Shown: positions 1 to 11,344 of the stretch, one piece after another | Layout: each line of letters begins with the position of its first letter | How positions within the stretch are numbered: the first letter of the stretch is position 1 | DNA from: Diogma glabrata | Taxonomy: Eukaryota > Arthropoda > Insecta > Diptera > Cylindrotomidae | Length of the DNA stretch: 64,000 bases | Assembly: GCA_963693315.1 (NCBI GenBank) | Contig: OY856186.1 | Coordinates: forward strand, 459,853,360-459,917,359 | Reading direction: 5' to 3' | Notes under the pieces: generated by a model | What the model saw: the letters and a program-made list of their open reading frames with translations, nothing else | Databases searched by the model: none | What the model was told of the DNA's origin: nothing | Position numbers and translations under genes: made by a program

Positions 1-698
1 AGCACAAGAGGAACAAATGGAGAGAGCTAGTAATTCAAACTTCGGATCCAGTAAAAACCTATGGAAAGTTATAAAAGGGTTAACCCATCCTCGAAAAGCA
101 GAAAGCAATTGTATGATCCCCTTCAATGATATTACTATAGAAAATTCTAAGAAGTGCGCCTCCAAATTTAATTCACAGTTTACAGAAAAGCTAAGTAAAC
201 ATGAGAAGGAGTCTAGATCAGTTCTCAGACACTTTCGAAAACTCAAAGATGACAGCACTGAGAATATCAATTTTACAAATATTGAAGTGGAAAAGACAAT
301 TAGAACAATCAAACCCTCAAAAGCAATTGGACCCGACGGCATATCGGTTGTCATGCTTAAACACATTGGACCCAAGGGAGTGAATTACCTCACAACAATA
401 ATAAATACATCACTTAATACTCTCCAGATACCGAATGTTTGGAAAACGGCCAAAATTAGCCTTAATCTCAAACCTAGAAAACCCGAAGAACAAGAAAAGT
501 CATACAGGCCGATCTCCATCCTCTCATCTATCGCAAAATGAATTGAAGCGCTTCTGCTACCTAGTATATCAAGCTCCTGCATTCTAGCTCCACATCAACA
601 TGGGTTCCGGAAAGCACACAGCACAACTACCGCCCTTCACAAAATCAAATCAGCGATGGTCTGAATCAAAAACAGCCAAGTGCAAGAACAATCTTAGT

Positions 699-1294
699 AT
701 AAGAACTGAATCTAAAAAATTATGGTGCAAATTATGAAACTTTTTGCAATCCATACAATTTTAGAGCGATCTAGTTTCGAACCAATGAGAAAATTTTTAA
801 ACTTTAAAAAAGTTTATCATTCTCATCAGGGCTAGCCGACTAGATAAACTCTACCAAAAAATGTTAACGCTAATGATTATAAACCAAAAATTAGGTTACA
901 ACTCTAGCGAAGTGTAAAAACAAAAAATTTACATAAACATACATTTAATAAATTCAGGTTTAGTCAATTAATTTCTCTGGTGATCACTGTTTTGTTATAC
1001 TCTAGATTTTCTAGTATTGAATAACAAAATTGTATCTGTGAGAAGAAGATGACTAGTCTTCACTTGTGTCTATTGACACATGATCAACAATTAATTCAGT
1101 AAATTATTTGTGATGTAACATCACCCCGATGGAAAATCTCCCATCAAGAATAATATAAGAACTGAATCTAAAAAATTATGGTGCAAATTATGAAACTTTT
1201 TGCAATCCATACAATTTTAGAGCGATCGAGTTTCGAACCAATGAGAAAATTTTTAAACTTTAAAAAAGTTTATCATTCTCATCAGGGCTAGCCG
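699..1294 (-). mobile_element. 595-bp element with terminal direct repeats, nested in LINE copy A
   Basis: An insertion that splits the LINE RT frame. The 13-bp sequence GAACAATCTTAGT occurs immediately before it (686-698) and again at its right edge (1294-1306), as expected of a target-site duplication. The ends are a 140-bp direct repeat: 699-839 and 1155-1294, differing at about one or two positions. The interior of about 315 bp (840-1154) has no ORF. The ends are not TG...CA, so it is not an ordinary LTR element. Direct terminal repeats that carry a hammerhead core on the minus strand instead suggest a Penelope-like deletion derivative or a retrozyme-like element. Confidence 0.75.
764..839 (-). 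ncRNA. Hammerhead-ribozyme-like core, left repeat
   Basis: Read on the minus strand this segment gives CCTGATGAG, then a long irregular stem II, then GGTTCGAAAC. Both invariant boxes, CUGAUGAG and GAAA, are intact and in the right order. Stem II contains TAAACTTT/AAAGTTTA as a perfect 8-bp hairpin and AATGA/TCATT as an outer helix, with GAA/TTC closing at the core. The upstream GGCTAGCC is self-complementary. I could not assign stem III or the cleavage site with certainty; minimal hammerheads of this kind often work as dimers. Activity is untested. Confidence 0.45.
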
Positions 1295-1295
1295 A
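1221..1295 (-). ncRNA. Hammerhead-ribozyme-like core, right repeat
   Basis: Second copy of the motif, in the right-hand 140-bp repeat of the nested element. CUGAUGAG, the stem II hairpin and CGAAAC are identical to the left copy. The only change I see is just after the GAAAC box (TCGATCG here, TAGATCG on the left). Two cores in the same orientation, about 456 bp apart, would let a transcript cut itself to a unit-length RNA if they are active. Confidence 0.45.
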
Positions 1296-2361
1296 ACAAT
1301 CTTAGTCGCGCTTGATCTATCAAAAGCGTTGGACACAGTGTCGCACGTAACACTATTAAACGACATCCTAGATACAAACTTGCTAGCTATAATAAAGCGC
1401 TGGTTGTGTAACTATTTGAGAGGCCGTCAAACATATGTAGATTTTAGAAACTGCAAATCTAAAATGAGAACACTAAGAAAAGGTGTACCACAAGGAGGAG
1501 TTCTCACCATCAGTTTTTAACCTCTACCTAAGCAGTCTATCTACACCATCAGGAGCCATAACAATCATATCATATGCAGACGATTGCACGGTCCTTGCCA
1601 CAGGAAACCATCTGGAACAACTCACAAATGAACTGAACGAATATCTTAACTCCCTGCATGAATAGTTTAGTAACAGAAAACTGATACTATCATCTGAAAA
1701 TTCCACTACTACACTTTTCACCACTTGGACGAAGGAGGTGAATACGAAATTAAACATCCGCATTAACAACGTGCTTCTTTCTACAGTCAAAGATCCGACA
1801 TTACTGGGAGTAACACTCAACCCACTGCTCAAGTTCAATGCTCATGCACAACAGGTGAACTCAAGGATGAAAAGTAGAAACAATGCAATAAAAGCGCTAG
1901 CTGGAAGTTGGGCAAGGACAAAACACAATTATCACAACATACAAAGCTATTGGTAGACCCGTTCTAAATTACGCAGCACCCATATGGACATCTCAAGTTT
2001 CTGACACGCGCTGGAGAAGATGCAAACTACACAAAACACAGCTCTGGGAACCGCTACTGGATGTCAGCTTATGGCTCATAGAGACCACCTGCATTAAGAG
2101 TGTAATATCTTACCGGAAATGCTGTCCAAACAATACATATGGGCCTGCCACAAAGAACAACATCCACAAAGAACAATGACATCCTGTTAATGGCCTCACT
2201 ACCTAGAGCCATACGGGAAACTGCTAAGCTCTTCCAAACTGCAGTTAGAGAGGATTCAGACACCAATAATATCGATGAGATTACTTATAGAAATGGCATC
2301 AAAAGGCTTCACACCAAGGTTGTTGAAGATACCATAAACAACTAGATATAATCGAGTCCTT

Positions 2362-4365
2362 AGCACTTGTTGTTGTTGTAGCGACAGTGCGGTGCTACTC
2401 CTCCGGCTCCATGTCTAGATTCAGGAACTCTGCTACTGCTCTTGGGCGGTACCACAAATCTTCCTTCGTCAAGTTGGTTGGTTTTCCTGGACAATTAAAT
2501 AGGTGGTCTGCATCATGCGGCGTGTCCTCACATATGGGACACTTGTCAACAATGTTATGGTCAATTCTGTTCATATAATTATTTAAGATGCGTGACCAAC
2601 CGGATCTTAACTGCGCTAGAGTGAATCTGGGGCTGCGCGGTAGTTTGACCTCTTCCGCAGCGACTTGTGGCTACCTACTCTTGAGAACTCGATTTGGAAA
2701 GTAGTTCTTTATTGTGTCCTCAACAACTTTCGTGGGGATCGTTTTTAAGGCCGTTTTACACGTAAGCTCGTCTATGTTATCTGTTATTTCGTTGTTTCTG
2801 ACATCACTTAAGAAACATTTCGCAGTACGCCTTATGTCTCTAGGTGGTGTGGTTGTGGATAAGGTGTCGTTGCAGGGATGTTGCTCTTTGTGACAGGCCC
2901 ATAGATATTGTTTGGTGAGCATTTCATTGTGTTGACGGACCGGCAATATGTTACATTCTTGTTGCAAGTGATCTCGGTGAGCCACCAAATGACATCCGGT
3001 TGCTGTTCGCAACCCTGCGTTTTGTGTTACTTGTAACTTATTCCAGTTGGTGTCAACGACTTGAGATGTCCATATGGGTGCAGCATGATTCAAATTAGGT
3101 CTTCCTATTGCTTTATATGTTGTTATGATGGGTTCTTTATCTTTCCCCCATGAACTGCCAGCCAGTGCTTTCAGAGCATTGTTCATATTTTTCAATCTCG
3201 CGTTCACTTGTTGAGCATGAGCATTGAATTTAAGTAGTAGATCAAATATGACCCCCAATAGTCTCGAATTTTTTACCGTGGAAATAAGCACGTTGTCAAT
3301 TCAGATGTTAAGTGTTGTGTTCACCTCCTTTGTCCATGTGGTGAAAAGTGTAGATGTGGACTTGCCGGTGGAAAGTTTCAGTTTTCTGGTTTTAAACCAT
3401 TCGTTTAGGATGTTAAGGTGGGTGTTTAGAGCATTAGTGAGTTGTTACAGGTTGTTTCCTGTTGCAAGCACCGTGCAGTCGTCTGCATATGACGTGATGG
3501 TTATTCCTTCTGGTGGTGTAGGTAAGCTGCTTAGGTAGAGATAGAATAGTGAAGGTGAGAGAACTCCACCTTGTGGAACTCCTTGTTTGAGCACTCTCAT
3601 CTTAGATTTGGAGTTACGGAGCTCAACATATGTTTGTCGGCCTCTTAGGTAGTTGCACAACCAGCGCTTTATTAAACCTGGCAGATTGGTGTTAAATATA
3701 TCTAATAGTGCAGCGTGCGACACTGTGTCGAATGCTTTTGATAGGTCGAGCAACTAATATTGTTCTGGCACAAGGTATTGTTTTTGGTTTAATCCATCAC
3801 TGATTTGATCTTGTGAAGAGCGGTGGTTGTATTATGTGATGTCCTAAAGCCATGTTGGTGGGGCGCCAAATTGCAAGATCTGGATAACAGAAGCGCTTCA
3901 ATCAGTTTTGCAACCGATGAAAGGATGGAGATCGGTCTGTCAGATTCTCCCTTCTCTTCAGGTTTTCCAGGTTTTAAGATGGGGCTTATTCTAGCTGTTT
4001 TCCAGATGTTTGATAGCTGAAGAGTATTTAGCGATGTGTTGAGTGCAGCCGTGAGAAAGTTCAATCCTTTGGGTCCAATGTGTTTTAGCATGATGGCTGA
4101 GATGCCGTCGGGTCCAATAGCTTTGGATGGCTTAGTTTTCTTTATAGTATTTTCAACTTCTTCTTCAGAGAATGTGATATCCTCTAGATGTTCAGTATTT
4201 ACTTTGCGCAGATGTCTCAATACTGACCTTGTTTTCATGTTTACTTGGCTTTTCTGTAAACTGTGTGTTAAATTTGGTAGCGCATTTCCTTTGGTTTTCA
4301 TATCATTGAAGGAGTTATTGTAGTTGTTATTCGGTTGTAGAGGGTGAGTTAAGCCTTTAAGCCAG
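2362..4365 (-). mobile_element. LINE copy B (same family as copy A, minus strand)
   Basis: Reads on the minus strand from about 4365 down. It starts in the endonuclease-RT linker (GLTHP motif, about 4340). It then shows KPSKAIGPDGIS (about 4140-4105), RPISILSS, LDLSKAFDTVSH (about 3750), GVPQGGVLSPSLF (about 3580-3540), the catalytic YADDCTVLA (about 3490-3460), KFNAHAQQVN and ATGCH in the C-terminal domain (3291-2671). Below 2671 a zinc-knuckle-like C/H segment follows (about 2600-2450), and the element ends in a short (CAA)n tail at about 2366-2377. Frameshifts near 3770, 3440 and 3300 and stops near the end make it a pseudogene. The 5' end is truncated near 4365. It meets copy A tail to tail. 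Confidence 0.9.
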
Positions 4366-6330
4366 AGAGGGCGTCAAGTGATAAAAATCGCTTACTGAAT
4401 TCTATTTCAATAAAATTTGTAAAATTTATTAGTCAGCTTTGTTAAAATTAATATATGTCTTCTTCTCGGACTTTATTTGGTTAAATGAACGAAATATTTG
4501 TGAGGGTCCCGTCCCATAAGATAATTACGTTTCCCGGTAAAACATTTAAGTTCTTGCCAATTCGCAACGTTATAATGCTATACAAGACCAGGAGTTGTTA
4601 AATTGTGTAGGGGTCGCTAGAACCGGTACGAAGGGTAGGCAAACTAATCGCTCACCTATGGCGTTTTATTGGAAGGACACAGAAATTATGAAAAAAACTA
4701 TTTTTGGATTCTGGAGAGGGAAGAGGTGTGTTTCGGGGGTCAAATGTTATTCTTGTCTAGGGCGTAATTAAGCCTAGTCCCGGCTCTGAGGGGCGCTATA
4801 TTTAACTGTGACCCTTCATCTTTTTTGTCTTTTTCTATATCAAAATAATAATAAACAGACCATTTGTGCCTCTTGTCGAAAATAACACAAATGTTTTTTG
4901 TGGTGTTTGTGCTCCAAATAGGCGGGTTGTCGAACTAACCAGCTTTGAATATTCACCATGATCCTCTACAACAGCGACATAATCACCATCGTAGCCATTT
5001 GTTTAAGGTTTTTCATTACGCCTGTGTGCGCAATATAGTTCTGGTAGAAAGTTCGATTTCTTGCAGCGAATTTAACTTTTATATCGGTTAGTAAGCTTTG
5101 TGGACGAACCAACGTCTCCCTTCATATATTTCCGACTTCTCTAATGTTTCGGCCATATGGTTTTGATATCTTTCTTCTGTTTCAGCTTTTTTAGTGATCA
5201 AATGTTAAACATTTCCGTTGAATTTTTGAGCACACTTACATCAATATACTTTAAAATTTTCGAAATTGCCAAAAAGCCGTTATCCAAAATGGACAAGTTG
5301 TTCAGCTTCGCTCTATTCGTAACCATAACAAGTGTTGTGAAGTTATTTATCGTCAATCAGCAACAAAATCCCATATATTCACCTTGTGATAAAAATATTA
5401 AAATATCTCCTAACTCATGTGTTTTGCCGATTAGTTAATTCGTTCAAGAAATCCTCAGGTTGGAAGTTGTGCAACAAAACAATAATGCGAATTCCAAATA
5501 GAATATAATTCAAACTATTTTGATACTAACGATGTAGATCGTAAGTCACATTGGAACCCAATTAAGTAAATGCACAGAATCTGAACTAAAAAACTGGAAT
5601 AGATCTAATAGTTCCGTTAGTTAGAGGTTTCTCAGTGATAGTCTCAACAGATTTTCCAAGTTTTATCTAATTCCTTTTCATTGATTGTCGAACTAGTTTA
5701 TTGAAGTTTTCTAATTACACTACAGCAATCATCGGCCTATATCGCGTCGTTTTAGATGAACTATGTGGATGCCTAAACCGTTTGATCTATCTTTAGTGCC
5801 TTCACTTTCCTTCGCTTCTTTTCTTCCATCTTCATTTGCAACACAACATATTTTTGCCACCAATGTGCTTATCGTCTATTTCAGTCGAAATCAATCCTCA
5901 TCCTTGATTATTATACTTCAATAAAAAAAATCGGTTTGCGATTGTTTGCCTTCGTGTGTTAACAAATGCTAGACACCAAAGTTTAGAATCTCAAATCTGC
6001 AGTAGCCTAGCGCTTAAGGGATTCCGACTGCTACATACTATGGATGGAGGCACTTTTTCAGTTGACTTGATCCAAAATAGCGTAGCCGTCAATTTTGTTA
6101 CCAAGATTCTTGAATGGTTGCAACGAAGAATGCGAACAAATTTTTAGCGAATCAGAGCTTGGGTATCAGTTTGATAAATCAATATGTGAAAATATTTATT
6201 TTCTCTAGAGTCTAGAAAATCAAGATCTGTGTTGGAATTTTTAACATAAAGATTTAACATATTTGCAACATTTGTGAATGAAAAAAATAATTCTTAAACA
6301 CAAACCGCACATGCATCATATTGAATAATG
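4366..6330. other. No gene recognised
   Basis: Two kilobases of AT-rich DNA between the LINE pair and the WW/CUE gene. Open frames at 5157-5438 and 5956-6147 (+) have no recognisable domain and irregular composition; I do not call them genes. The interval is the likeliest place for missing 3' exons of the minus-strand WW/CUE gene, but I could not find an exon with good splice sites that continues its phase. Confidence 0.4.
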
Positions 6331-6443
6331 AAAACTAAGTCTGTAAAGTGATTGTTCCAATACATATTATATTGAAAGTGATGTTGAATTTATTTATATG
6401 CATGTTGTAATGACCAAAACCACTAAAAATAAATTTAATATAC

Positions 6444-9085
6444 CTCTGTGCTTGTGTAGCCGCATCTACACCATCACTCGTTATTCGAATAGATTCGTTC
6501 TTCAATTGGCTATTGCCTTGAACTTTACTTGTATCATCTTCTTGCATTACAATATTTAATATTTGACATGCTTTCTCTTCTGAGTAATCAACACTTTCTA
6601 GGGCCATAGATATAATTTTTTCAGCAACGGTTTTATATTGATTCTGAAGACGCACTTTCACTAAAAACACAACAAAAGTTACTCCAAACAAAATCAATAA
6701 AATAAAAATTACGAATTTACACACTTTTATTCTTTTCTTCGTCAGTTTTTATTCGTGGTGGCTGTTGGGCTTGAATTTTTTCAATTTCAAGTTTTCTAGC
6801 TTTTTCTTCTTCTTTCTTTTTAATTGATAGCTTTTGTATATTTGTGTCTTTCTTTTCAAAACCCATTTCGATTAATTTTTCAGAAGCTTTTTGAACATTA
6901 TTATCAGCATTTGCAAGTAAATCTAGTATTAAAATTTCCCCCGCTTTAGGAAATATTCCTTTGAGATATCTGTTGAGGAATCGTAAGATAAATACAATTT
7001 TGATAAGGATAATATAAATAATTTAAAAATAATATTAATTTAAGGTATTTGTATATAGAAACAAAAATCTGACTAACAAACAATTACTGCAGAAATAATC
7101 CTTTATTAAACTTATTAAATTTCAATATTCAATAATAACAAATGTAAGATGTCAACAATGATAATCTCACAATAAAATTGTTATCAAATAAACTCTGTTC
7201 TCTAATAACATTTAAGGCAAGAGCCAATTTTTTAAACTAAAATCTATTAGAAAGCCACCTCAGTTATGATAATCTAATCTTATTAATGAACATTGAAAGT
7301 TACTGGAAAATAAAAATACAACAAAAACATGCGGAAAAGCTAAACAAAAATAGCAAATAAACATGAAACGAATTATTTATCAAATGTAAAATAAATTCGT
7401 ATTTATAAATGAACCTCAGCTTCATTTTGGGTGATGAATGTGGTTTTGGTGAACTTCTAAATCCTTCTCCAAAACGTGGCGATCCATAACTTCCACTGGC
7501 ACCACTTGCTGGTCGATATGGTATAGGACTCTCGTTTCGAGATGATGTTAGAACCTCTCGTCCCAGTGGTGGTGTTGCATGGTACTGTTGGGTCGCTGGG
7601 TTATAAAAATGTCGTCCTGGTGGTGGAGGAGTTGCATATGGCCCTGGCGTTGTTAGTGGATGTTTTTCAACTTGCAGAGCACTTATAACAACAGCTTCGC
7701 GATTATAATATCTTATTAATTAATAATATATTTTGTATATGTATTAGTTATGCGTGTTAGCAAGCAAGACAGAAAGTACAAGAAAAAGAAAATATATGTG
7801 AATAATTTGATTTAATGTAAAACAATTAGTAGACTTATTACAATAAAATACAAAAGAAAAACACTCACTTTTTTAGAAGCAAACGAATATGCGTGTCATT
7901 TGCTGTTGGAAACATTGTGTTTATTTTTGTTACAGTTGCATCTGTATCAATGTTTGCTGTTCCATTTGAGAATGAGGTTTCTTGGACGTTTGCGTTAGTT
8001 GAGCGTGGAGTATTTGGTATTGAAACTGGTGACATTTCCTTAAATAATTGATATAATACTTTTTCCTTTCAACTTTCCGATTTATTTATTTAATAATAAC
8101 AAGCAGAACAAATTATTTTTGAACAAAATTTCTTACCAGCTGTTGTAATTTTGCGACAAGCTGCGGACTTGCTGATAGACTTGGTAGTGTAGATGATGGT
8201 CCTTGGAATGCAGCTTGTGCTTGAGGGTAGTTTTTTGCAGGGTACACATGATAAGGGGATCCATGCATTGGCTAGATGATTATTTAAAATTTGGTTTTTA
8301 AGGTAAAAATAGTAATATATAATCAATTTATAAAACCAGAATAATATTCTAAATATTGAAATCATTTAAATTTTTTCTTAAGCCCCAAATAGGATCTCAA
8401 AAAAGGTAAATCATTAATAACTATATAGAGGAATGCGGAACATCAAGGTATTGTGAATTACTGTGCAGTCGGTACGTCTGGGCATCCTAACCATGTTAGC
8501 CAGCGTCAAATGAAAGAATTTGAAGCAATTCCCAATCTTAAATCTTTTATACAAATATAAAATCAAACTACTACACAACAAAAAAATAAATGGGAAATAA
8601 TCAAACTAAATGTAAGTTTCGTATTAAGCTTGTTTACCTGCATTGGAATGTGTTCTGTCACATGTGGTGGAACTCCATCCAATAATTGCTTATACCTTCC
8701 ACGAGGGTCCTCCCACGATGTTGTTTTTGTAAAGTGGTTTACAAAATAACTACACAGAAAATTTAAATAAGTAATTTTCTAAGTTTCATTAACGATTTTA
8801 TAATTTAAAAAAAATAGCTTAAATTTAACTACATATGAATATAAAAAATAAAAATAAATCCACACGCCATTTTTCGTATGTATTGATTTTTGTTATTAAG
8901 ATTGATAAAAATTTGACTAGCAGTTTTCACTGATAAGCAATATCTATTTATTTATATTTGAGAGTTTCGATCATTTTTAATATTTTGTTTCTTATCTATA
9001 TTACTCACTATCTTTGGCTTTGATGATCATATCTACAATCCCAACCCGGAGGTAAATTTGTGTAATCCACTTGTGTTTCTGCCAT
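6444..9085 (-). CDS. WW-domain and CUE/UBA-like-domain protein, seven exons, 3' end not found
   Basis: Exons on the minus strand, all with GT-AG ends and matching phases: 9085-9009, 8749-8638, 8271-8137, 8038-7869, 7711-7415, 6969-6725, 6660-6444 (about 417 codons, open at the end). The start MAETQVDYTN leads into a WW domain split by intron 1 (LPPGW...RYYFVNHFTKTTSWEDP; both Trp present, residues about 12-44), which binds proline-rich peptides in this family. Exons 4-5 encode a CUE-like segment (INTMFP...LLKKYYNREAVVISALQ), a ubiquitin-binding fold in other proteins. Exon 5 is rich in Pro, Ser and Arg. Exon 6 has a second CUE-like segment (LKGIFP...ILDLLANADNNVQKA...LIEMGF) and a charged KKKEEEKARKLEIEK helix. 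Exon 7 has a third helical repeat (VAEKIISMALESV...ACQILNIVMQED). The last donor (AG/GTATAT at 6443) shows the gene continues. I do not know its name. It is divergent from ILK. Confidence 0.85.
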
Positions 9086-9432
9086 TTTTCACTTAATAAA
9101 CTTCATTGCGGCGCAAATAATTTGGTGATATTTATGAAATAAAAACCACTCGAAAAAGTAAAATTGAATAACTTGTGCTCGAATTATACTATAAAGATTT
9201 TGGTCATTATCCGATGTAAGTTTTCTTTTGACATTTGTATGAGCTTTATATCAAAATTACGTCATTACAGTTGCTATAACTTATAAGTAATATTGGTCCA
9301 TTAATTTAGTGTTTTATAAGTATTTGTTGCTTTCTATGTTTATAAATATTTTTTATAATTTGTATTCAAACAATTAAGTTGAAAATTACATTTCAAATTC
9401 AAAGTACTGCAGTGAGAAATAGAGAGTAAATA
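9086..9432. promoter_or_regulatory. Shared divergent promoter interval, WW/CUE gene and ILK
   Basis: Only 347 bp separate the two start codons, which point away from each other, so the 5' UTRs and core promoters of both genes must lie here or overlap. I see no convincing TATA box at a canonical distance, and no start site can be fixed without transcript data. The stretch is AT-rich and unique in the window. Confidence 0.6.
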
Positions 9433-11308
9433 ATGGAAGATATATTTCATTGGTGTCGAGAAGGAAATTCCATTCAAGTCCGATTATGGCTAGATGATAC
9501 GGAACATGATATGAATCAAGGGTAATATAATATTTAAAGAAAAATCTCCAAATATTTTAACTGTGTTAATGTTGAACAGTAAATTATTAGGATTATTTTA
9601 CCTAATTTGGTAATAAATAAAATACCAACGCCCTGTAGATATATGTGTGTGCGTTTGTTATTGAAATATTACATTCAAATATGTAGGCGAATGTTGGAAC
9701 TAAATAGATGAAGCTTTTACACTGTTAAATTATTTCTAGACAAAATTTTTTATTAAATTTCTTTTGTACTTTTAAGCGATGATCATGGATTCAGCCCTTT
9801 GCATTGGTGTGCAAAAGAAGGATACACAAAACTTGTCGAAATGCTTTTGCAAAGAGGAGCCCGTGTAAATGCTACGAATATGGGAGATGATATTCCTTTG
9901 CATTTAGCAGCTGCACACGGTCATTATGAGATTGTAATGCTTGTACGTAGGTTAAGCAAATGCTAATTCAAAATAATATTCCATATTCCACTTTTAGCTA
10001 CTACGCCACCGCTCCGATGCCAATGCAACCAATGAACACGGCAATACTCCATTACACTATGCTTGTTTCTGGGGATACATTGCAATTGCCGAAGAACTTA
10101 TAAATCATGGTGCTTTAGTTTCACTTGCAAACAAGGATGGAGATACTCCATTAGACAAAGCAAAACCACAGTTTGAAAAACGACTAAATGATTTAGCTGT
10201 TGAAAATGGACAAGAATTGAAAAAACTTAGTTTTAAGGATCAAAGTTGGTTGGGACTGAAAACAAGGTCCCGTGATGCAACATTATCGCGTTACAAAGGA
10301 ATAAACATACGCGATTTAGAGTTACATACAAAATTAGCTATTACACCTTCTGGTGAGTCGTGGAGAGGACGTTGGCAGAAGAATGACATTGTTGCAAAGG
10401 TTAGATTTCCTCAATTTATATATTTTTTAAAATATTATAATTTAAATTGCTTCAGATTTTATCCATTCGGGATTGTAACACTCGGACATCGCGAGATTTT
10501 AATGAAGAGTTTCCAAAGTTAAGAATTTTTTCACATCCAAATATTTTACCAGTTATTGGCGCTTGCAATTCACCGCCAAACTTGGTTATCATTAGTCAGG
10601 TAATATAGAACATTTATCGTCTAGTTAGTTGTGAACTATAACCGCCATTTTACAGAGTCTGGTTGTGACGGTTGTTAGGATATTCTAGTTTTTATTTTTT
10701 TTTTATTTTATCTGAATTGAAGACTATTTAATTTATTGAAATAATATTTTATAACGTTTTAGTATATGCCACGTGGGTCATTGTTTGATTTACTTCATGG
10801 TGCCGCTGGTGTAGTGGTTGATTTGCCACAAGCTGTACGTTTTGCTTTGGATATCGCAAGAGGGATGGCATATTTACATTCACTAGAACGCATTATTCCT
10901 GAATATCATCTAAACAGTCACCATGTTATGATTGACGAAGACTTAACAGCTCGTATTAATATGGGAGATGCCAAATTTTCATTTCAGGAACGTGGGCGTG
11001 TGTATCAACCGGCATGGATGTCACCAGAAACTTTATTAAAAAAACGAACAGATCGTAACTGGGAAGCATGTGACATGTGGAGCTTTGCCGTATGTGTTTG
11101 GGAACTGGTAACTCGTGAAATTCCATTTTCTGATTTACTTCCAATGGAATGTGGAATGAGAATTGCTACTGAAGGCTTACGAGTACAAACTCCACCTGGT
11201 TCATCATCTCATTTAGCTAAATTGATACAAATTTGCATGAATGAAGACGCTGGAAAAAGACCTAAATTTGATATGATCGTTCCCATTTTAGATAAAATGA
11301 AACGTTAA
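9433..11308 (+). CDS. Ilk: Integrin-linked kinase (ILK), ankyrin repeats plus pseudokinase
   Basis: Exons 9433-9521, 9777-9942, 9998-10399, 10456-10599 and 10763-11308 (stop TAA at 11306) join with GT-AG introns and matching phases into 448 codons, against about 450 in the family. It begins [20 protein letters not shown], the diagnostic ILK start. Four to five ankyrin repeats follow (residues about 33-170: [42 protein letters not shown]), which bind PINCH. The kinase-like domain (about 195-448) has the pocket lysine (VAKI), but in place of HRD it reads [10 protein letters not shown] and in place of DFG it reads GDAK, the known degenerate site of ILK. It is therefore a scaffold pseudokinase of the ILK-PINCH-parvin complex at integrin adhesions such as muscle attachment sites. 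APE-like (SPE) and DMWSFAV motifs are intact. No frameshift or stop is seen, so it is probably functional. Confidence 0.97.
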
Positions 11309-11338
11309 TTTCCTCGATTAATTATGTGTGTTTATTAG

Positions 11339-11344
11339 AATAAA
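11339..11344 (+). terminator. Poly(A) signal of ILK
   Basis: AATAAA 30 bases after the ILK stop codon, followed by a T-rich stretch. It is the first canonical signal downstream and implies a very short 3' UTR. Confidence 0.65.

Larger units (their letters stand above)
1..2361 (+). mobile_element. LINE copy A (non-LTR retrotransposon RT, decayed, 5' end outside window)
   Basis: Relic of a non-LTR retrotransposon reverse transcriptase. The reading frame from about 17 carries the pre-palm motif KPSKAIGPDGIS (about 312-347) and the finger motif YRPISILSS (about 503-529). After an inserted element (699-1294) the same ORF resumes with LSKALDTVSH (about 1318), GVPQGGVLT (1483-1509, start of a frameshift) and the catalytic YADDCTVLA (about 1574-1600). 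The C-terminal connection domain then follows (KFNAHAQQVN, ALAGSW, about 1831-1911). Several frameshifts and stops break it. It aligns throughout with the minus-strand copy at 2362-4365, so both belong to one family, probably in the I/Jockey/R1 group; the exact clade is uncertain. Homology to copy B stops at about 2361, where copy B's 3' tail begins. Confidence 0.88.

Noticed and set aside
699..1294. Ordinary LTR retrotransposon or solo LTR pair
   Set aside because: The ends are not TG...CA, there is no primer-binding site or polypurine tract, and the target duplication is 13 bp rather than 4-6 bp.
5157..5438. Plus-strand 93-codon frame
   Set aside because: No domain, hydrophobic AT-driven composition, and no promoter or splice support.
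6661..6724. Hydrophobic start MCKFVIFILLILFGVTFVVF as a membrane protein
   Set aside because: These codons are the 64-nt intron between exons 6 and 7 of the WW/CUE gene; splicing gives a better frame with matching phases.
8090..8365. Minus-strand frame of 91 codons at 8090-8365
   Set aside because: It is another frame over exon 3 of the WW/CUE gene and its introns; the spliced frame is the supported one.
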